Assembly: GCA_002329155.1 (NCBI GenBank)
Contig: DCXY01000032.1
Location: 10,550 to 74,549, forward strand
Origin: Stenotrophomonas sp. UBA2124
Lineage (GTDB): Bacteria; Pseudomonadota; Gammaproteobacteria; Xanthomonadales; Xanthomonadaceae
Direction: 5' to 3'
DNA: 64,000 bases
Below are positions 52,269-61,095 of this stretch, piece by piece. Position numbers and translations under genes: made by a program. Under the pieces are notes generated by a model. The model was not told where the DNA came from. It did not search any database and was given only the letters and a program-made list of their open reading frames with translations. Positions within the stretch are counted from its first letter, which is position 1, and each line of letters starts with the position of its first letter.

Positions 52269-52883
52269 ATGAGTTTTTCTATCGATGACCGCGTACTTGC
52301 CGTTGCCGGCATTGCCCAGGCCCTTCAGCAGGTGCGCCGCATCGCCGAAACCGGCCATTCGGAAGCCAGCGTGGTGCGCACCGCGATGGACAGCGTGATG
52401 CGCATTGATGCAGCCACGCCGGCCGAGGTGTACGGCAGTGCGTTGCAGGTGGAACCCGGCCTGCGGGTGGTGCGCGATTACTTCCGCAACCAGGGCAAGG
52501 ACGACCTGCTGCCACGCCTGGCACTGTCGGTGATGCAGCTGGAGCGCCGTTTCGTGCGCGAGGGCGCCACCGTGGACAAGGTCTCCGCTGGCATCGCCCG
52601 CGCAGCCGGCATTGCCCGCGAACAGGGCGACAGCAATCACCCGGACGTGCTCAATGCACTGGGCGCGCTGTATGCGGACACCATCAGCCAGCTCAAGCCG
52701 CGCATCATGGTGCAGGGCAATCCACACTATCTGGGTCAGGCGGCGGTGGTTTCGGAAATCCGTGCGCTGCTGCTGGCCGCCGTGCGTTCGGCGGTGCTGT
52801 GGCGCCAGCTGGGCGGCAGCTATTGGGATTTCATCTTCTCGCGCAAGACCATGCTCGAAGCCATCGAGCGCAAGGTGCGCTGA
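52269..52883 (+). CDS. hflD: high frequency lysogenisation protein HflD homologue
   Basis: A 204-aa helical protein from ATG 52269 (GAGG upstream). It shows V-L-A-V-A-G-I-A-Q-A-L-Q-Q-V, P-H-Y-L-G-Q and A-V-L-W-R-Q-L-G-G near the end, matching HflD, a membrane-peripheral protein encoded after mnmA in many gammaproteobacteria. It is known in E. coli for binding phage lambda CII. Its host role is unclear. Confidence 0.92.
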   Translation: MSFSIDDRVLAVAGIAQALQQVRRIAETGHSEASVVRTAMDSVMRIDAATPAEVYGSALQVEPGLRVVRDYFRNQGKDDLLPRLALSVMQLERRFVREGATVDKVSAGIARAAGIAREQGDSNHPDVLNALGALYADTISQLKPRIMVQGNPHYLGQAAVVSEIRALLLAAVRSAVLWRQLGGSYWDFIFSRKTMLEAIERKVR

Positions 52884-53039
52884 GCTACTCCGGGGCTACC
52901 TTCATGGCAGCCCTTTTCAGACAACCTGATTCGCCTCGAATCTCAGCCAAACTACTGGGCAGCCAGGAAGGCGTAGATCACTACCTTCTCCCATTTGCGG
53001 GACCTGCAGCCCCAACTGACTTCGTTGCCCTCACCCCAA

Positions 53040-53065
53040 CCCCTCTCCCGCATGCGGGAGAGGGG
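53040..53065. repeat. 26-bp perfect palindrome
   Basis: CCCCTCTCCCGCATGCGGGAGAGGGG read either way is identical. It lies between hflD and the oxidoreductase gene (convergent), where no gene is seen in about 247 bases. Such Xanthomonad intergenic palindromes are probably dispersed repeats, and it may also serve as a bidirectional terminator. Confidence 0.8.
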
Positions 53066-53130
53066 CTCTCAGCTCAGACTCGACGCTGATCAGGTTCAGA
53101 CAGGGCGTTTCAGGCGCCCTGCTCCACCGG

Positions 53131-55401
53131 TTACAGTGCGGCGATGCGCACCGGTATCGACTTGGCCGCAGGCGTGCCACTGATGCGGTCATAGTGATCC
53201 AGCGGCAACAGCGGATTGAGCTCCGGGTAGTAACCGGCGATGGCACCACGTGGCATCGGGTAATCGAGCACGGTCAGCCCGTCGATACGGCGGCTGATGC
53301 CATCGTCGCTCACGGTTTCAATGCTCACCAGCGCCTCCTTCTCCAGACCACGCGCCAGCCGATCCTCGATGTTCATGAACAACACCATGCGGTCGTTGTA
53401 CACGCCACGGTAGCGGTCGTTATAGCTGTAGATGGTGGTGTTGTACTGGTCGTGCGAACGTACCGTGGCCAGCCGCAGCACGTCCGGATCATTCACCGGA
53501 TCATTCACATGCAGGCCCGGCAGCACCAGGAAGTTGGCCTTGCCGTTCGGCGTGGGCCACACGCGACGGCGCGGCGGGATGTCCAGATGGAAGCCCTTGG
53601 GGTTCTGGATGCGCTCGGCGAAGCCGGCGAATATTTCCGGGTAGACATCGGCAATGAGATCGCGGATCGGCGCGTAGTCGTACATGTAGGCTGCCCAGTC
53701 CACCTTGCTGTCGGGCAAGGTCGCCATCGCCATGCGGCAGACAATCTCCACTTCCGGCATCAGTTTGTCGCTGGCCGGCTCCAGCACGCCACGTGAGGCG
53801 GTGACGTTGGACATGGCGTCCTCGATGGTCACGAACTGCTCGCCGGCAGGTGTGCGTATCCATTCCGAACGCGCCACCACCGGCAGGATCAGCGCATCGC
53901 GCCCATGTACCAGATGGCCGCGGTTGAGCTTGGTGGCGATGCCGACGGTCAGTTCCAGCCCACGCATGGCAGCATAGGAACGCTCAGTGTCGGGCACGGC
54001 ATGGATGAAGTTGCCGCCCAGGCCAATGAACACCTTGGCCTGGCCGTTCATCATTGCTTCCACGGACTCGACCACATGGTGGCCGTGCTCGCGCGGCGGC
54101 TCGAACCCGAACACATCGCGCACCCGGTCCAGGTAACGCTGCGAAGGTTTTTCGTCGATGCCGACGGTGCGGTCACCCTGTACGTTGGAATGGCCACGAA
54201 TAGGGCCGATGCCGGCGCCCGGCTTGCCGAAGTTGCCCCGCAGCAGCAGCAGGTTGGTCACCTGCTGCAGCAGGCGCGAGCCCTGCTGGTGCTGGGTCAG
54301 GCCCATGCCGTAGCAGATGATGGTGGCATTGGAGCGGATGTAGATTTCGGCGACACGGCGTATCTGCTCCTGCTTCACGCCGGACACGCGCTCTATCTCG
54401 TCCCAATCCTGCGCCAGCGCATCCTCGCGCACGGCCTCCAGGCCAACGGTGTGCTCGGCCAGAAAGGCCTCGTCCAGCACCGGCTCGCCGTTGGCTTCGC
54501 GCTCGAACATCACCTTCATCATGCCCTTGATCAGTGCAAGGTCGCCGCCGATCTTGACCTGCACAAACTCGCTGGAAATGGGTGTGGAGCCGAAGGTGGC
54601 CATCTGCACCACGTCCTGCGGCTCGGCGAAGCGGATGAGGGCACGCTCGGGCATGGGGTTGACCAGCACAATGGGGATGCCGCGCTTCCGCGCATCCACC
54701 AGATTGGTCATCATGCGCGGCGAGTTGGTGCCGGTGTTCTGGCCCATCACGAAGATGGCCTCGGCATCGTCGAAGTCACCCAGCACAATGGTGCCCTTGC
54801 CGACACCAATGGCGGGCGGCAGGCCACGGCTGGTCGGCTCGTGGCACATGTTGGAGCAGTCCGGGAAGTTGTTGGTACCGAACTCGCGCACGAAGATGGA
54901 GTACAGGAACGCCGCCTCGTTGGGCGTGCGCCCGGAGGTGTAGAACTCTGCCTGGTGCGGGCTGTCCAGCGCCTGCAGGTGACGGGCAATCAATGCGAAG
55001 GCCTCGTCCCATTCACATGGAACGTAATGGTCCGTGGCCGCGTCATAGCGCATGGGTTCGGTGAGCCGCCCCTGCATTTCCAGCCAGTAGTCACTCTGCG
55101 CCATCAGCTCGGTGACACTGTGCTCGGCGAAGAATCCGCGCTCGATGCGGTTTTTGGTGGCTTCCCAGGCCAACGCCTTGGCGCCGTTCTCGCAGAATTC
55201 CAGCTTGCGGGTGTGGTCGGCATCGGGAAATGCGCAGCTGGGGCATTTGAAGCCGCCGGGCTGGTTCATGGCCAGCAGCGCCCTGGAGCCTTTGGTCACC
55301 ACGCTCTGTTCCAGCAGCACCTTGGCGGTAGCACCCGCAGCACCCCAGCCACCCGCAGGATGATCGTAGGGCTTGTAACGGGGAGGCTTCTGCTCGCTCA
55401 T
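53131..55401 (-). CDS. FdhF/YdeP-family molybdopterin oxidoreductase
   Basis: A 756-aa protein without a signal peptide. The cysteine motif G-F-K-C-P-S-C-A-F-P-D plus a third cysteine in F-C-E-N-G-A-K-A fits the YdeP subgroup, whose iron-sulfur site is reduced relative to FdhF. Later motifs are N-N-F-P-D-C-S-N-M-C-H-E-P (cofactor loop), G-Q-N-T-G-T-N-S-P-R-M, and V-Q-G-D-R-T-V-G-I near the centre. The C-terminal molydopterin-binding domain ends near the stop. YdeP proteins are linked to acid resistance in E. coli, but the substrate is not settled. It is divergent from fdhD, with 228 bases between. Confidence 0.93.
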   Translation of the reverse strand: MSEQKPPRYKPYDHPAGGWGAAGATAKVLLEQSVVTKGSRALLAMNQPGGFKCPSCAFPDADHTRKLEFCENGAKALAWEATKNRIERGFFAEHSVTELMAQSDYWLEMQGRLTEPMRYDAATDHYVPCEWDEAFALIARHLQALDSPHQAEFYTSGRTPNEAAFLYSIFVREFGTNNFPDCSNMCHEPTSRGLPPAIGVGKGTIVLGDFDDAEAIFVMGQNTGTNSPRMMTNLVDARKRGIPIVLVNPMPERALIRFAEPQDVVQMATFGSTPISSEFVQVKIGGDLALIKGMMKVMFEREANGEPVLDEAFLAEHTVGLEAVREDALAQDWDEIERVSGVKQEQIRRVAEIYIRSNATIICYGMGLTQHQQGSRLLQQVTNLLLLRGNFGKPGAGIGPIRGHSNVQGDRTVGIDEKPSQRYLDRVRDVFGFEPPREHGHHVVESVEAMMNGQAKVFIGLGGNFIHAVPDTERSYAAMRGLELTVGIATKLNRGHLVHGRDALILPVVARSEWIRTPAGEQFVTIEDAMSNVTASRGVLEPASDKLMPEVEIVCRMAMATLPDSKVDWAAYMYDYAPIRDLIADVYPEIFAGFAERIQNPKGFHLDIPPRRRVWPTPNGKANFLVLPGLHVNDPVNDPDVLRLATVRSHDQYNTTIYSYNDRYRGVYNDRMVLFMNIEDRLARGLEKEALVSIETVSDDGISRRIDGLTVLDYPMPRGAIAGYYPELNPLLPLDHYDRISGTPAAKSIPVRIAAL

Positions 55402-55629
55402 GATCTGGCACCTTCAAGAGGGTGGAGGTCGTGCTGCATGCGGCAATCATTCAAACATGGATCGCCGCCTCCTGCGGAACCGCCGGCACCGCGGGTATTG
55501 GCACCAAGCGTGCCATGGCGGGCGTCATAACGGCGTGGCGGCGCAGGCGCCGGATGACACCTTGATGCGGCCTTGATTCGCTGCGCTGCATCATCGCACC
55601 ACGCCAATGATTGGCTATGGTCACGATGA

Positions 55630-56490
55630 ATGAAGCACGCCAACGCTCCGCCAATGCCCAGCCGCAAGCCAGCACGCCCCGCAGAGTCCGTACCCGGCAC
55701 CGCGCGCCGCGGCGTGCAGCGTTGGCGCGGTGGCGTGGGCGAAGCACTGGCCGATGCGGTGGCCGAGGAGGTGCCGGTGGCGATGCGCTACAACGGTGCA
55801 TCCTTCGCGGTGATGATGGCCACACCCTGCGATCTGGAGGACTTCGCCATGGGCTTTTCGCTCAGTGAAGGCCTGATCCTGAAGCCGGATGACCTGTTGC
55901 GGGTTGAGGTGCAGCCACGGCTTGAAGGCATTGAACTGGCCATGACCGTGGCCGCCGGCACACCCGGTGCCCTGCTGGGCGAATCGCCCACGCGTTTGCT
56001 GCCGGGGCGCAGCGCCTGCGGCATCTGCGGAACGCGTGAACTGGAGGATGCTCTGCGCGCGCCGCCGCCGCTGGACAGCGACCAACGCTACCCGGTGGCG
56101 GCGTTGCAGCGTGCACTGGAAACACTGGAGCAGCACCAGCCCATGAACGCGCGCACAGGCGCCACCCATGCCGCCGCTTGGGCCGATGAGGCCGGCGACA
56201 TTCAGCTGGTGCGCGAAGACGTGGGCCGCCACAACGCGCTGGACAAGCTCACCGGCGCCATGTGCCGGCAGAGCCTGCCCACCACCCGGGGGCTGCTGCT
56301 GATTTCCAGCCGCGCCAGCTACGAAATGGTAAGCAAGGCCGCGCAGGCCGGCATCGGCATTGTTGCGGCGTTGTCGGCGCCCACCGCGCTGGCCATCGAC
56401 ATCGCCCAGTCAGCCCGCATCTGCCTGGTCGGCTTCGCGCGCCAGAACGGTTACAACGTCTATACCTGCGCGGAGCGACTGCAGAGCTGA
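55630..56490 (+). CDS. fdhD: sulfur carrier protein FdhD
   Basis: A 286-aa protein. Key residues are C130 and C133 in S-A-C-G-I-C-G; FdhD uses this pair to move sulfur from IscS to the molybdenum cofactor. V-R-E-D-V-G-R-H-N-A-L-D-K and S-S-R-A-S-Y-E-M-V also match. Its divergent position beside the YdeP-like oxidoreductase suggests it matures that enzyme. It is convergent with the HlyD-like gene, 9 bases apart. Confidence 0.95.
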   Translation: MKHANAPPMPSRKPARPAESVPGTARRGVQRWRGGVGEALADAVAEEVPVAMRYNGASFAVMMATPCDLEDFAMGFSLSEGLILKPDDLLRVEVQPRLEGIELAMTVAAGTPGALLGESPTRLLPGRSACGICGTRELEDALRAPPPLDSDQRYPVAALQRALETLEQHQPMNARTGATHAAAWADEAGDIQLVREDVGRHNALDKLTGAMCRQSLPTTRGLLLISSRASYEMVSKAAQAGIGIVAALSAPTALAIDIAQSARICLVGFARQNGYNVYTCAERLQS

Positions 56491-56499
56491 GCCACGTCG

Positions 56500-57693
56500 T
56501 CAACGCAGCTGCGCCTTGACCAGCGGATTGAGCAGGTAGTTGAGCACGCTGCGTTTGCCGGTGAGGATGTCCACTTCGGCAATCATGCCGGGGATGATCG
56601 GCAATACTTCATCACCGCGCTTGAGCGCCCCGCCCCTGGTGCGGATCAGCACCTGGTAGAACGCCTCCTTGCCGCGCGGCGTGTTCTCCTCGATGGTATC
56701 GGCACTGATCTGTTCAACCGTGCCTTCCAGGTCGCCATAGATGGTGTAGTCGTAGGCGGTGATCTTGACCTTGGCCGGCATGCCGGGCACAAGAAAGGCC
56801 ACATCACGCGGGCGGATGCGTGCCATCACCAGCAGCCGCTCTTCCACCGGAATCACTTCCATGATGGGCTCGCCCGGGGGTATCACGCCGCCACGGGTGT
56901 TGATGAGCACGGTGTTCACCCGGCCGCGCACCGGCGAAACGATCTGCGTTCGGCGCAGCTGGTCTTCGCGCTGGGTGACGATGGGTTCCAGCGCGCTGAG
57001 GTCTGCCTTGCGCCTGGCACGCTCGGTATAGGCCTCCTGGAAATAGGTATTGCGCAGCTCACTCAGCTTGCCGCCGAGCGTGGCAATCTCCTGGGTCAGC
57101 TTGAGTTCCTCCATCTGGCTCACCGCCTGCCGCGCCACCAGTGGCCTTACGATCTGCAACTGCTGCCGCGCCAGCACCATCTGCTGCCCAATGGCCGCGG
57201 TGCTCTGCTGCAGGGTCGCCCGGCGCGACTGGAACAGCTCGCGCTCCGAGCGCGCCAGCGCACTGTCCCCGGCAATGCCGGGTGGAAACTCGATATGGTC
57301 CTTGCCCAGCACTTCGGCATCCAGGCGCGCGATGGCTGCCTGCAGCACCAGCGCCTGGTTGGCCGACTCCTGGTAATTGGTACGGAAGTGGGTCTGCTGC
57401 AATTGCACCAGCGGCTGCCCGGCTTCCACCAGCTCACCCTCCTTTACCAGCAGGCTGTCCAGAATGCCGCCTTCCAGGCTTTGTATCTTCTGGATGCGGC
57501 TGTAAGGAACCACCCGCCCCTCGCCGCGGGTGATCTGGTCTACTTGTGCCCATGCCGCCCAGGCGATGAACAACAGCACGGTCCATAGCAACGCCCACAT
57601 CAGGGGCTGGTACACAGGGTGGGTGGCGGTCAGCAACGGATCGGCAAGCGCCCGCCGTAACGCGATGCTGCTGCGCTTCTGTCTGTCAGCCAT
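56500..57693 (-). CDS. type I secretion membrane-fusion (HlyD/LapC-like) protein
   Basis: A 397-aa protein. ATG 57693 has GGAGG six bases upstream and is preferred over ATG 57717. A membrane anchor is at about residues 27-47, a lipoyl-like half follows (G-G-I-L-D-S-L-L-V-K-E-G-E-L-V-E-A-G), then a helical hairpin (about 100-240), the second lipoyl half, and a beta barrel (P-V-R-G-R-V-N-T-V, then Y-T-I-Y-G). It bridges the ABC transporter and the TolC-like channel. It overlaps the ABC transporter gene slightly. Confidence 0.93.
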   Translation of the reverse strand: MADRQKRSSIALRRALADPLLTATHPVYQPLMWALLWTVLLFIAWAAWAQVDQITRGEGRVVPYSRIQKIQSLEGGILDSLLVKEGELVEAGQPLVQLQQTHFRTNYQESANQALVLQAAIARLDAEVLGKDHIEFPPGIAGDSALARSERELFQSRRATLQQSTAAIGQQMVLARQQLQIVRPLVARQAVSQMEELKLTQEIATLGGKLSELRNTYFQEAYTERARRKADLSALEPIVTQREDQLRRTQIVSPVRGRVNTVLINTRGGVIPPGEPIMEVIPVEERLLVMARIRPRDVAFLVPGMPAKVKITAYDYTIYGDLEGTVEQISADTIEENTPRGKEAFYQVLIRTRGGALKRGDEVLPIIPGMIAEVDILTGKRSVLNYLLNPLVKAQLR

Positions 57694-59845
57694 GGCTCGC
57701 CTCCGCCGCATCAACATGCGTCGCCGGAGCCTGCACCTGGTTGCCCCGCACTACCTCGGCCAGCGGGCCATCCATCACCACCCTGCCCTGCCGCAGCACG
57801 ACCGCACGGCTCACCAGCGAGAGCATCGCTTTCTTGTGCGTGGTGATGACCAGCGTGCGACCAACCAACCAGTTCTGCAGGTAGCCGATCACGTTGTTTT
57901 CGCTCTGCTGGTCAAAGGCGGCGGTGGGTTCATCCAGCAGCAGCACGGGCGGATCCTGCAGCAGCACGCGGGCCAGGCCAACGGCCTGCCGCTGCCCGCC
58001 CGACAGGCTGGTATTACCCTGCAACGGCATGTCCAGGCCTTGCGCATGTGCACGCACAAAGCGGCCCATGCCTACGCCGTCCAGCACTTCCAGCATGTCC
58101 TCGTCGGTGAGTGCCGCACCATCCAGATTGAGGTTGGAACGCAGTGTGCCTTGGAACAGCGCCACATCCTGCGGCAGGTAGCCGATGCCTCGCATGCGGT
58201 CTGCCGGATCAATCTGTCCCAGCGCGATATCGTCGAGCACGATGCGCCCCTGGGTAGGGTCCAGCAACCCAGCCAACAGGCGCAACAAGGTGGACTTGCC
58301 TGCCCCGTTGCCACCCAGCAGGGCCACCCGCTGCCCCGCCGCTATGGACAGCGCATGCACATCGACCACGGGCGGAGCATCACCGTGCGCCATGCGTACC
58401 TCGTGCAACTGGTAGTGCCCCTGCAGCCGCTGGCGTTGTACGAAACGGCGGCCGCGTGGCCGCTCCTGCGCGCTGCCCATCAACTGGTCCAGGCCTTCCA
58501 TGGCCACGCGGGTGTGCTGCCAACGGCCGAGTACGGCAGCTGCCTGCGACAGCGGTGCAATCGCGCGCGAGCCGAGAATCGAACAGGCCACCAGCCCGCC
58601 CACCGTCATCACCCCGTCATTGATGCGGTAGACACCAAACATCACCACGCCCACGTAGGCCAGTTGCTGCACCACACTCGCACCGTAGGACAGGCTCGAT
58701 GCCAGCGTGTGCGACTTCATGGCCGTGCCTGCCAGCTGCGCGGTCAGCGCCTCCCACTGTTGCTGGTTGCGCGCTTCGGCCCGCGTGGATTTCACCGTTT
58801 CCAGGTGCTCGAACGCTTCGAGCAGCAATCCATTCTTCATGGCGCCTTCGCGCAGGCTCTGTCGTGACAGTTGTGCCAGCGGCCGCTGTGCCAACAGGCC
58901 CGGCACCACCATCAGCACGCAGGCAATCAGCGGCACCCACACCACGTGGCCACCTATCACGGCGATGATGGCAAGGAAGATGAGCACGAACGGCAGATCA
59001 CTGATCAGCGCGGCGCTGGATGATGTGAAGAACTCGCGCACCGACTCGAACTCACGCACCTGGGTGCTGAATGCCCCCATCGAGGACGGCCTTGCCGCCA
59101 ACCGCACACCAAGCACGCGCGAGAACAGCAGCGTTGAAAGCTGGATGTCCAGCCGTTTGCCCAGCACGTGCAGCAACTGCCCCCGCAGTACGCGCAGCAC
59201 GCCTTCCACCACGATGGCCACGGCCACACCACTGCCCAGCACCCACAAAGTATCGAAGGCTCCATTGGGCACGACCCGGTCGTACACCTGCATGGCGAAC
59301 AAGGCCGATGCGATGGCCAGCAGGTTGGCCACAAACGCGGCCAATGCTACTTCGGCATAGGAGCGCCACAGACGTTTGAGTGGCCCGAAGAACCAGTGTG
59401 CGGGCGCCGCTGCGCCATAACCGGAAGCATGCCCATCCGCACGGAAACGGGGCTTGGCAAAGACGGCTATGCCACTGTAAAGGCGCTCGAGCTCAGTCTG
59501 CTCCAACTGCTGTTCGCCGCCATCGGACTCGGGCAGGAGCACCCGCGCCACCCCATCCGCCATATCAATCAGCACGGCCGTGGTGCCACTGTGCAGCATC
59601 AGCAGGGCGGGCAGCAGATGGGTATCCATGGCCGCCAATGCATGCGGCTTCACGCGGGCGTTCAGGTCGGCCCGACGCAGCGCCCTGGGCACCATTGCCA
59701 ATGACAGGCGGCCTTGGGCCAAGGCAACGCCATCCAGCAGCTCGGCTTCACCCAGGGGCCGCCCCAACACACGGCACAGCAGCAACAGGCCCGCGCGCAG
59801 CGGGTCTTGAGTGGTGCCCACCGGTTCAGTGCGTGGTGTGGGCAT
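57686..59845 (-). CDS. type I secretion ABC transporter, LapB-like
   Basis: A 719-aa permease-ATPase. ATG 59845 is chosen for AAGGAG six bases upstream. The N-terminal roughly 130 residues look like a C39 peptidase-like domain but lack the catalytic cysteine context, as in LapB-type transporters of large adhesins. Membrane helices span about 150-420. The nucleotide-binding domain has Walker A G-G-N-G-A-G-K-S-T near residue 510, the signature L-S-G-G-Q-R-Q and Walker B V-L-L-L-D-E-P-T. It should export the giant adhesin encoded at the right edge. It overlaps the TolC-like gene by 20 bases. Confidence 0.93.
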   Translation of the reverse strand: MPTPRTEPVGTTQDPLRAGLLLLCRVLGRPLGEAELLDGVALAQGRLSLAMVPRALRRADLNARVKPHALAAMDTHLLPALLMLHSGTTAVLIDMADGVARVLLPESDGGEQQLEQTELERLYSGIAVFAKPRFRADGHASGYGAAAPAHWFFGPLKRLWRSYAEVALAAFVANLLAIASALFAMQVYDRVVPNGAFDTLWVLGSGVAVAIVVEGVLRVLRGQLLHVLGKRLDIQLSTLLFSRVLGVRLAARPSSMGAFSTQVREFESVREFFTSSSAALISDLPFVLIFLAIIAVIGGHVVWVPLIACVLMVVPGLLAQRPLAQLSRQSLREGAMKNGLLLEAFEHLETVKSTRAEARNQQQWEALTAQLAGTAMKSHTLASSLSYGASVVQQLAYVGVVMFGVYRINDGVMTVGGLVACSILGSRAIAPLSQAAAVLGRWQHTRVAMEGLDQLMGSAQERPRGRRFVQRQRLQGHYQLHEVRMAHGDAPPVVDVHALSIAAGQRVALLGGNGAGKSTLLRLLAGLLDPTQGRIVLDDIALGQIDPADRMRGIGYLPQDVALFQGTLRSNLNLDGAALTDEDMLEVLDGVGMGRFVRAHAQGLDMPLQGNTSLSGGQRQAVGLARVLLQDPPVLLLDEPTAAFDQQSENNVIGYLQNWLVGRTLVITTHKKAMLSLVSRAVVLRQGRVVMDGPLAEVVRGNQVQAPATHVDAAEASHG

Positions 59846-61085
59846 GACCATCTCCTTCAAGCAGACTGCACAGCAGGCCAAGCTGCGCAGCGGCGCGGTA
59901 GCCAAGGCGGATGCGTTCGCTCTGCAGGGCCAGCAGCTGCCGCTCGGCTTCGAGTTGTTCGCGTTGGACGGTGAGTAGGTCGACGATGTCGCGGCGCCCT
60001 ATTCCGAACTGGTCGCGGTATAGATTCGCCACCTGCTCTGCCTCGGCCACCTGTATCTGCAGGGCTGCCAGACGGCGCTCCAGCGTTGCTGCGCTGTCCT
60101 GCAGGCTGTGCAGCTTGCGGCGCAGCTCGCGGCGGGTGGCGTCGGCATTCCAGTAGGCGGCCTCCATCTGCTGGCGTGCCGCTGCCGAACGCTGAAAGCC
60201 TGACAGTCCCTGCATCGGATCCATGCGCAGCCGCACCGCCACGACCGTGTCGTCCTGCATATGCCCGCCGATCTCACGCCGCAACGCGGAGGCCTCCACG
60301 TTCAACTGTGGCAGCAACGCTGCTCTTGCCCGGCGCATGTCCGCCTCGGCCTTGTTGATGACTTCCTCAGCCCGCCGCTGCAACGGCGAACGACTGATGA
60401 GCTGCTGCAAGCCTGGCTCATCGCCGATGCCAGGTATCTGCACGGCAACCGGCTCCAGCAGGCCCACGGCGTCGCTCCCGACCAGGATGCGGAACTGGCC
60501 CTGCGCATCGGCAAGCGCACCTTCCTCCACGGCCAGCTGTTCACGGCCGCGTGCAAGGTCCAGGTTGGCCCGCTCCGATTCGGCACGGTCTGCATAGCCA
60601 CTGCCACTGCGCAGTTGCGCCATGCGCGCGACAGCCTCGGTACGTTCGACATAGCGTGCCGCCGCGCCCGCCCTGCGCTCTGCAAGCAACACATCGAGGT
60701 AGGTTTCCATGATGTCCAGGGCCGCATCATCACGTGCTACTTCGGCGGCGGCCTGCAGCCCGCGTTGTTCTGCGCCCGCCTTGGCCACCGCGCTGCCTGC
60801 CCTGCCCCAATCGAACAACGGCTGGGACAGCGTGACGTCATACACCAAAGCGCCCATGTCGCCTGCCTTGGGCCCGCCGGAAAGCTGCAAGGTGGGAAAG
60901 TAGCCGGCGCGTGCGATATCCACTTCGGTTCCAGCCCGTTCGGCTTCGGCCAGCGCGGCATGCCACTGCGGATGGATGAGCAGCCCGGCGTTTACCGCTT
61001 CCCGCAGTGACATCGCCCGTGCTGCAGGCGGCAGGCACAGCGCCAGCAGCGCGATTGCCACGCTGCTGGCGAAGCTGGCACCCAT
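59826..61085 (-). CDS. TolC-family outer-membrane protein of the type I system
   Basis: A 419-aa product from ATG 61085, which gives a signal peptide ending A-R-A. An upstream frame to 61178 overlaps the adhesin gene and is rejected. Two TolC repeats are visible, each with long Ala/Glu/Arg-rich helices (about 75-215 and 265-395) and short barrel strands (Y-D-V-T-L-S-Q-P-L-F-D-W-G near 80). It starts 10 bases after the adhesin stop and forms the outer-membrane exit of the secretion system. Confidence 0.93.
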   Translation of the reverse strand: MGASFASSVAIALLALCLPPAARAMSLREAVNAGLLIHPQWHAALAEAERAGTEVDIARAGYFPTLQLSGGPKAGDMGALVYDVTLSQPLFDWGRAGSAVAKAGAEQRGLQAAAEVARDDAALDIMETYLDVLLAERRAGAAARYVERTEAVARMAQLRSGSGYADRAESERANLDLARGREQLAVEEGALADAQGQFRILVGSDAVGLLEPVAVQIPGIGDEPGLQQLISRSPLQRRAEEVINKAEADMRRARAALLPQLNVEASALRREIGGHMQDDTVVAVRLRMDPMQGLSGFQRSAAARQQMEAAYWNADATRRELRRKLHSLQDSAATLERRLAALQIQVAEAEQVANLYRDQFGIGRRDIVDLLTVQREQLEAERQLLALQSERIRLGYRAAAQLGLLCSLLEGDGHAHTTH

Positions 61086-61095
61086 GGCCACCACA

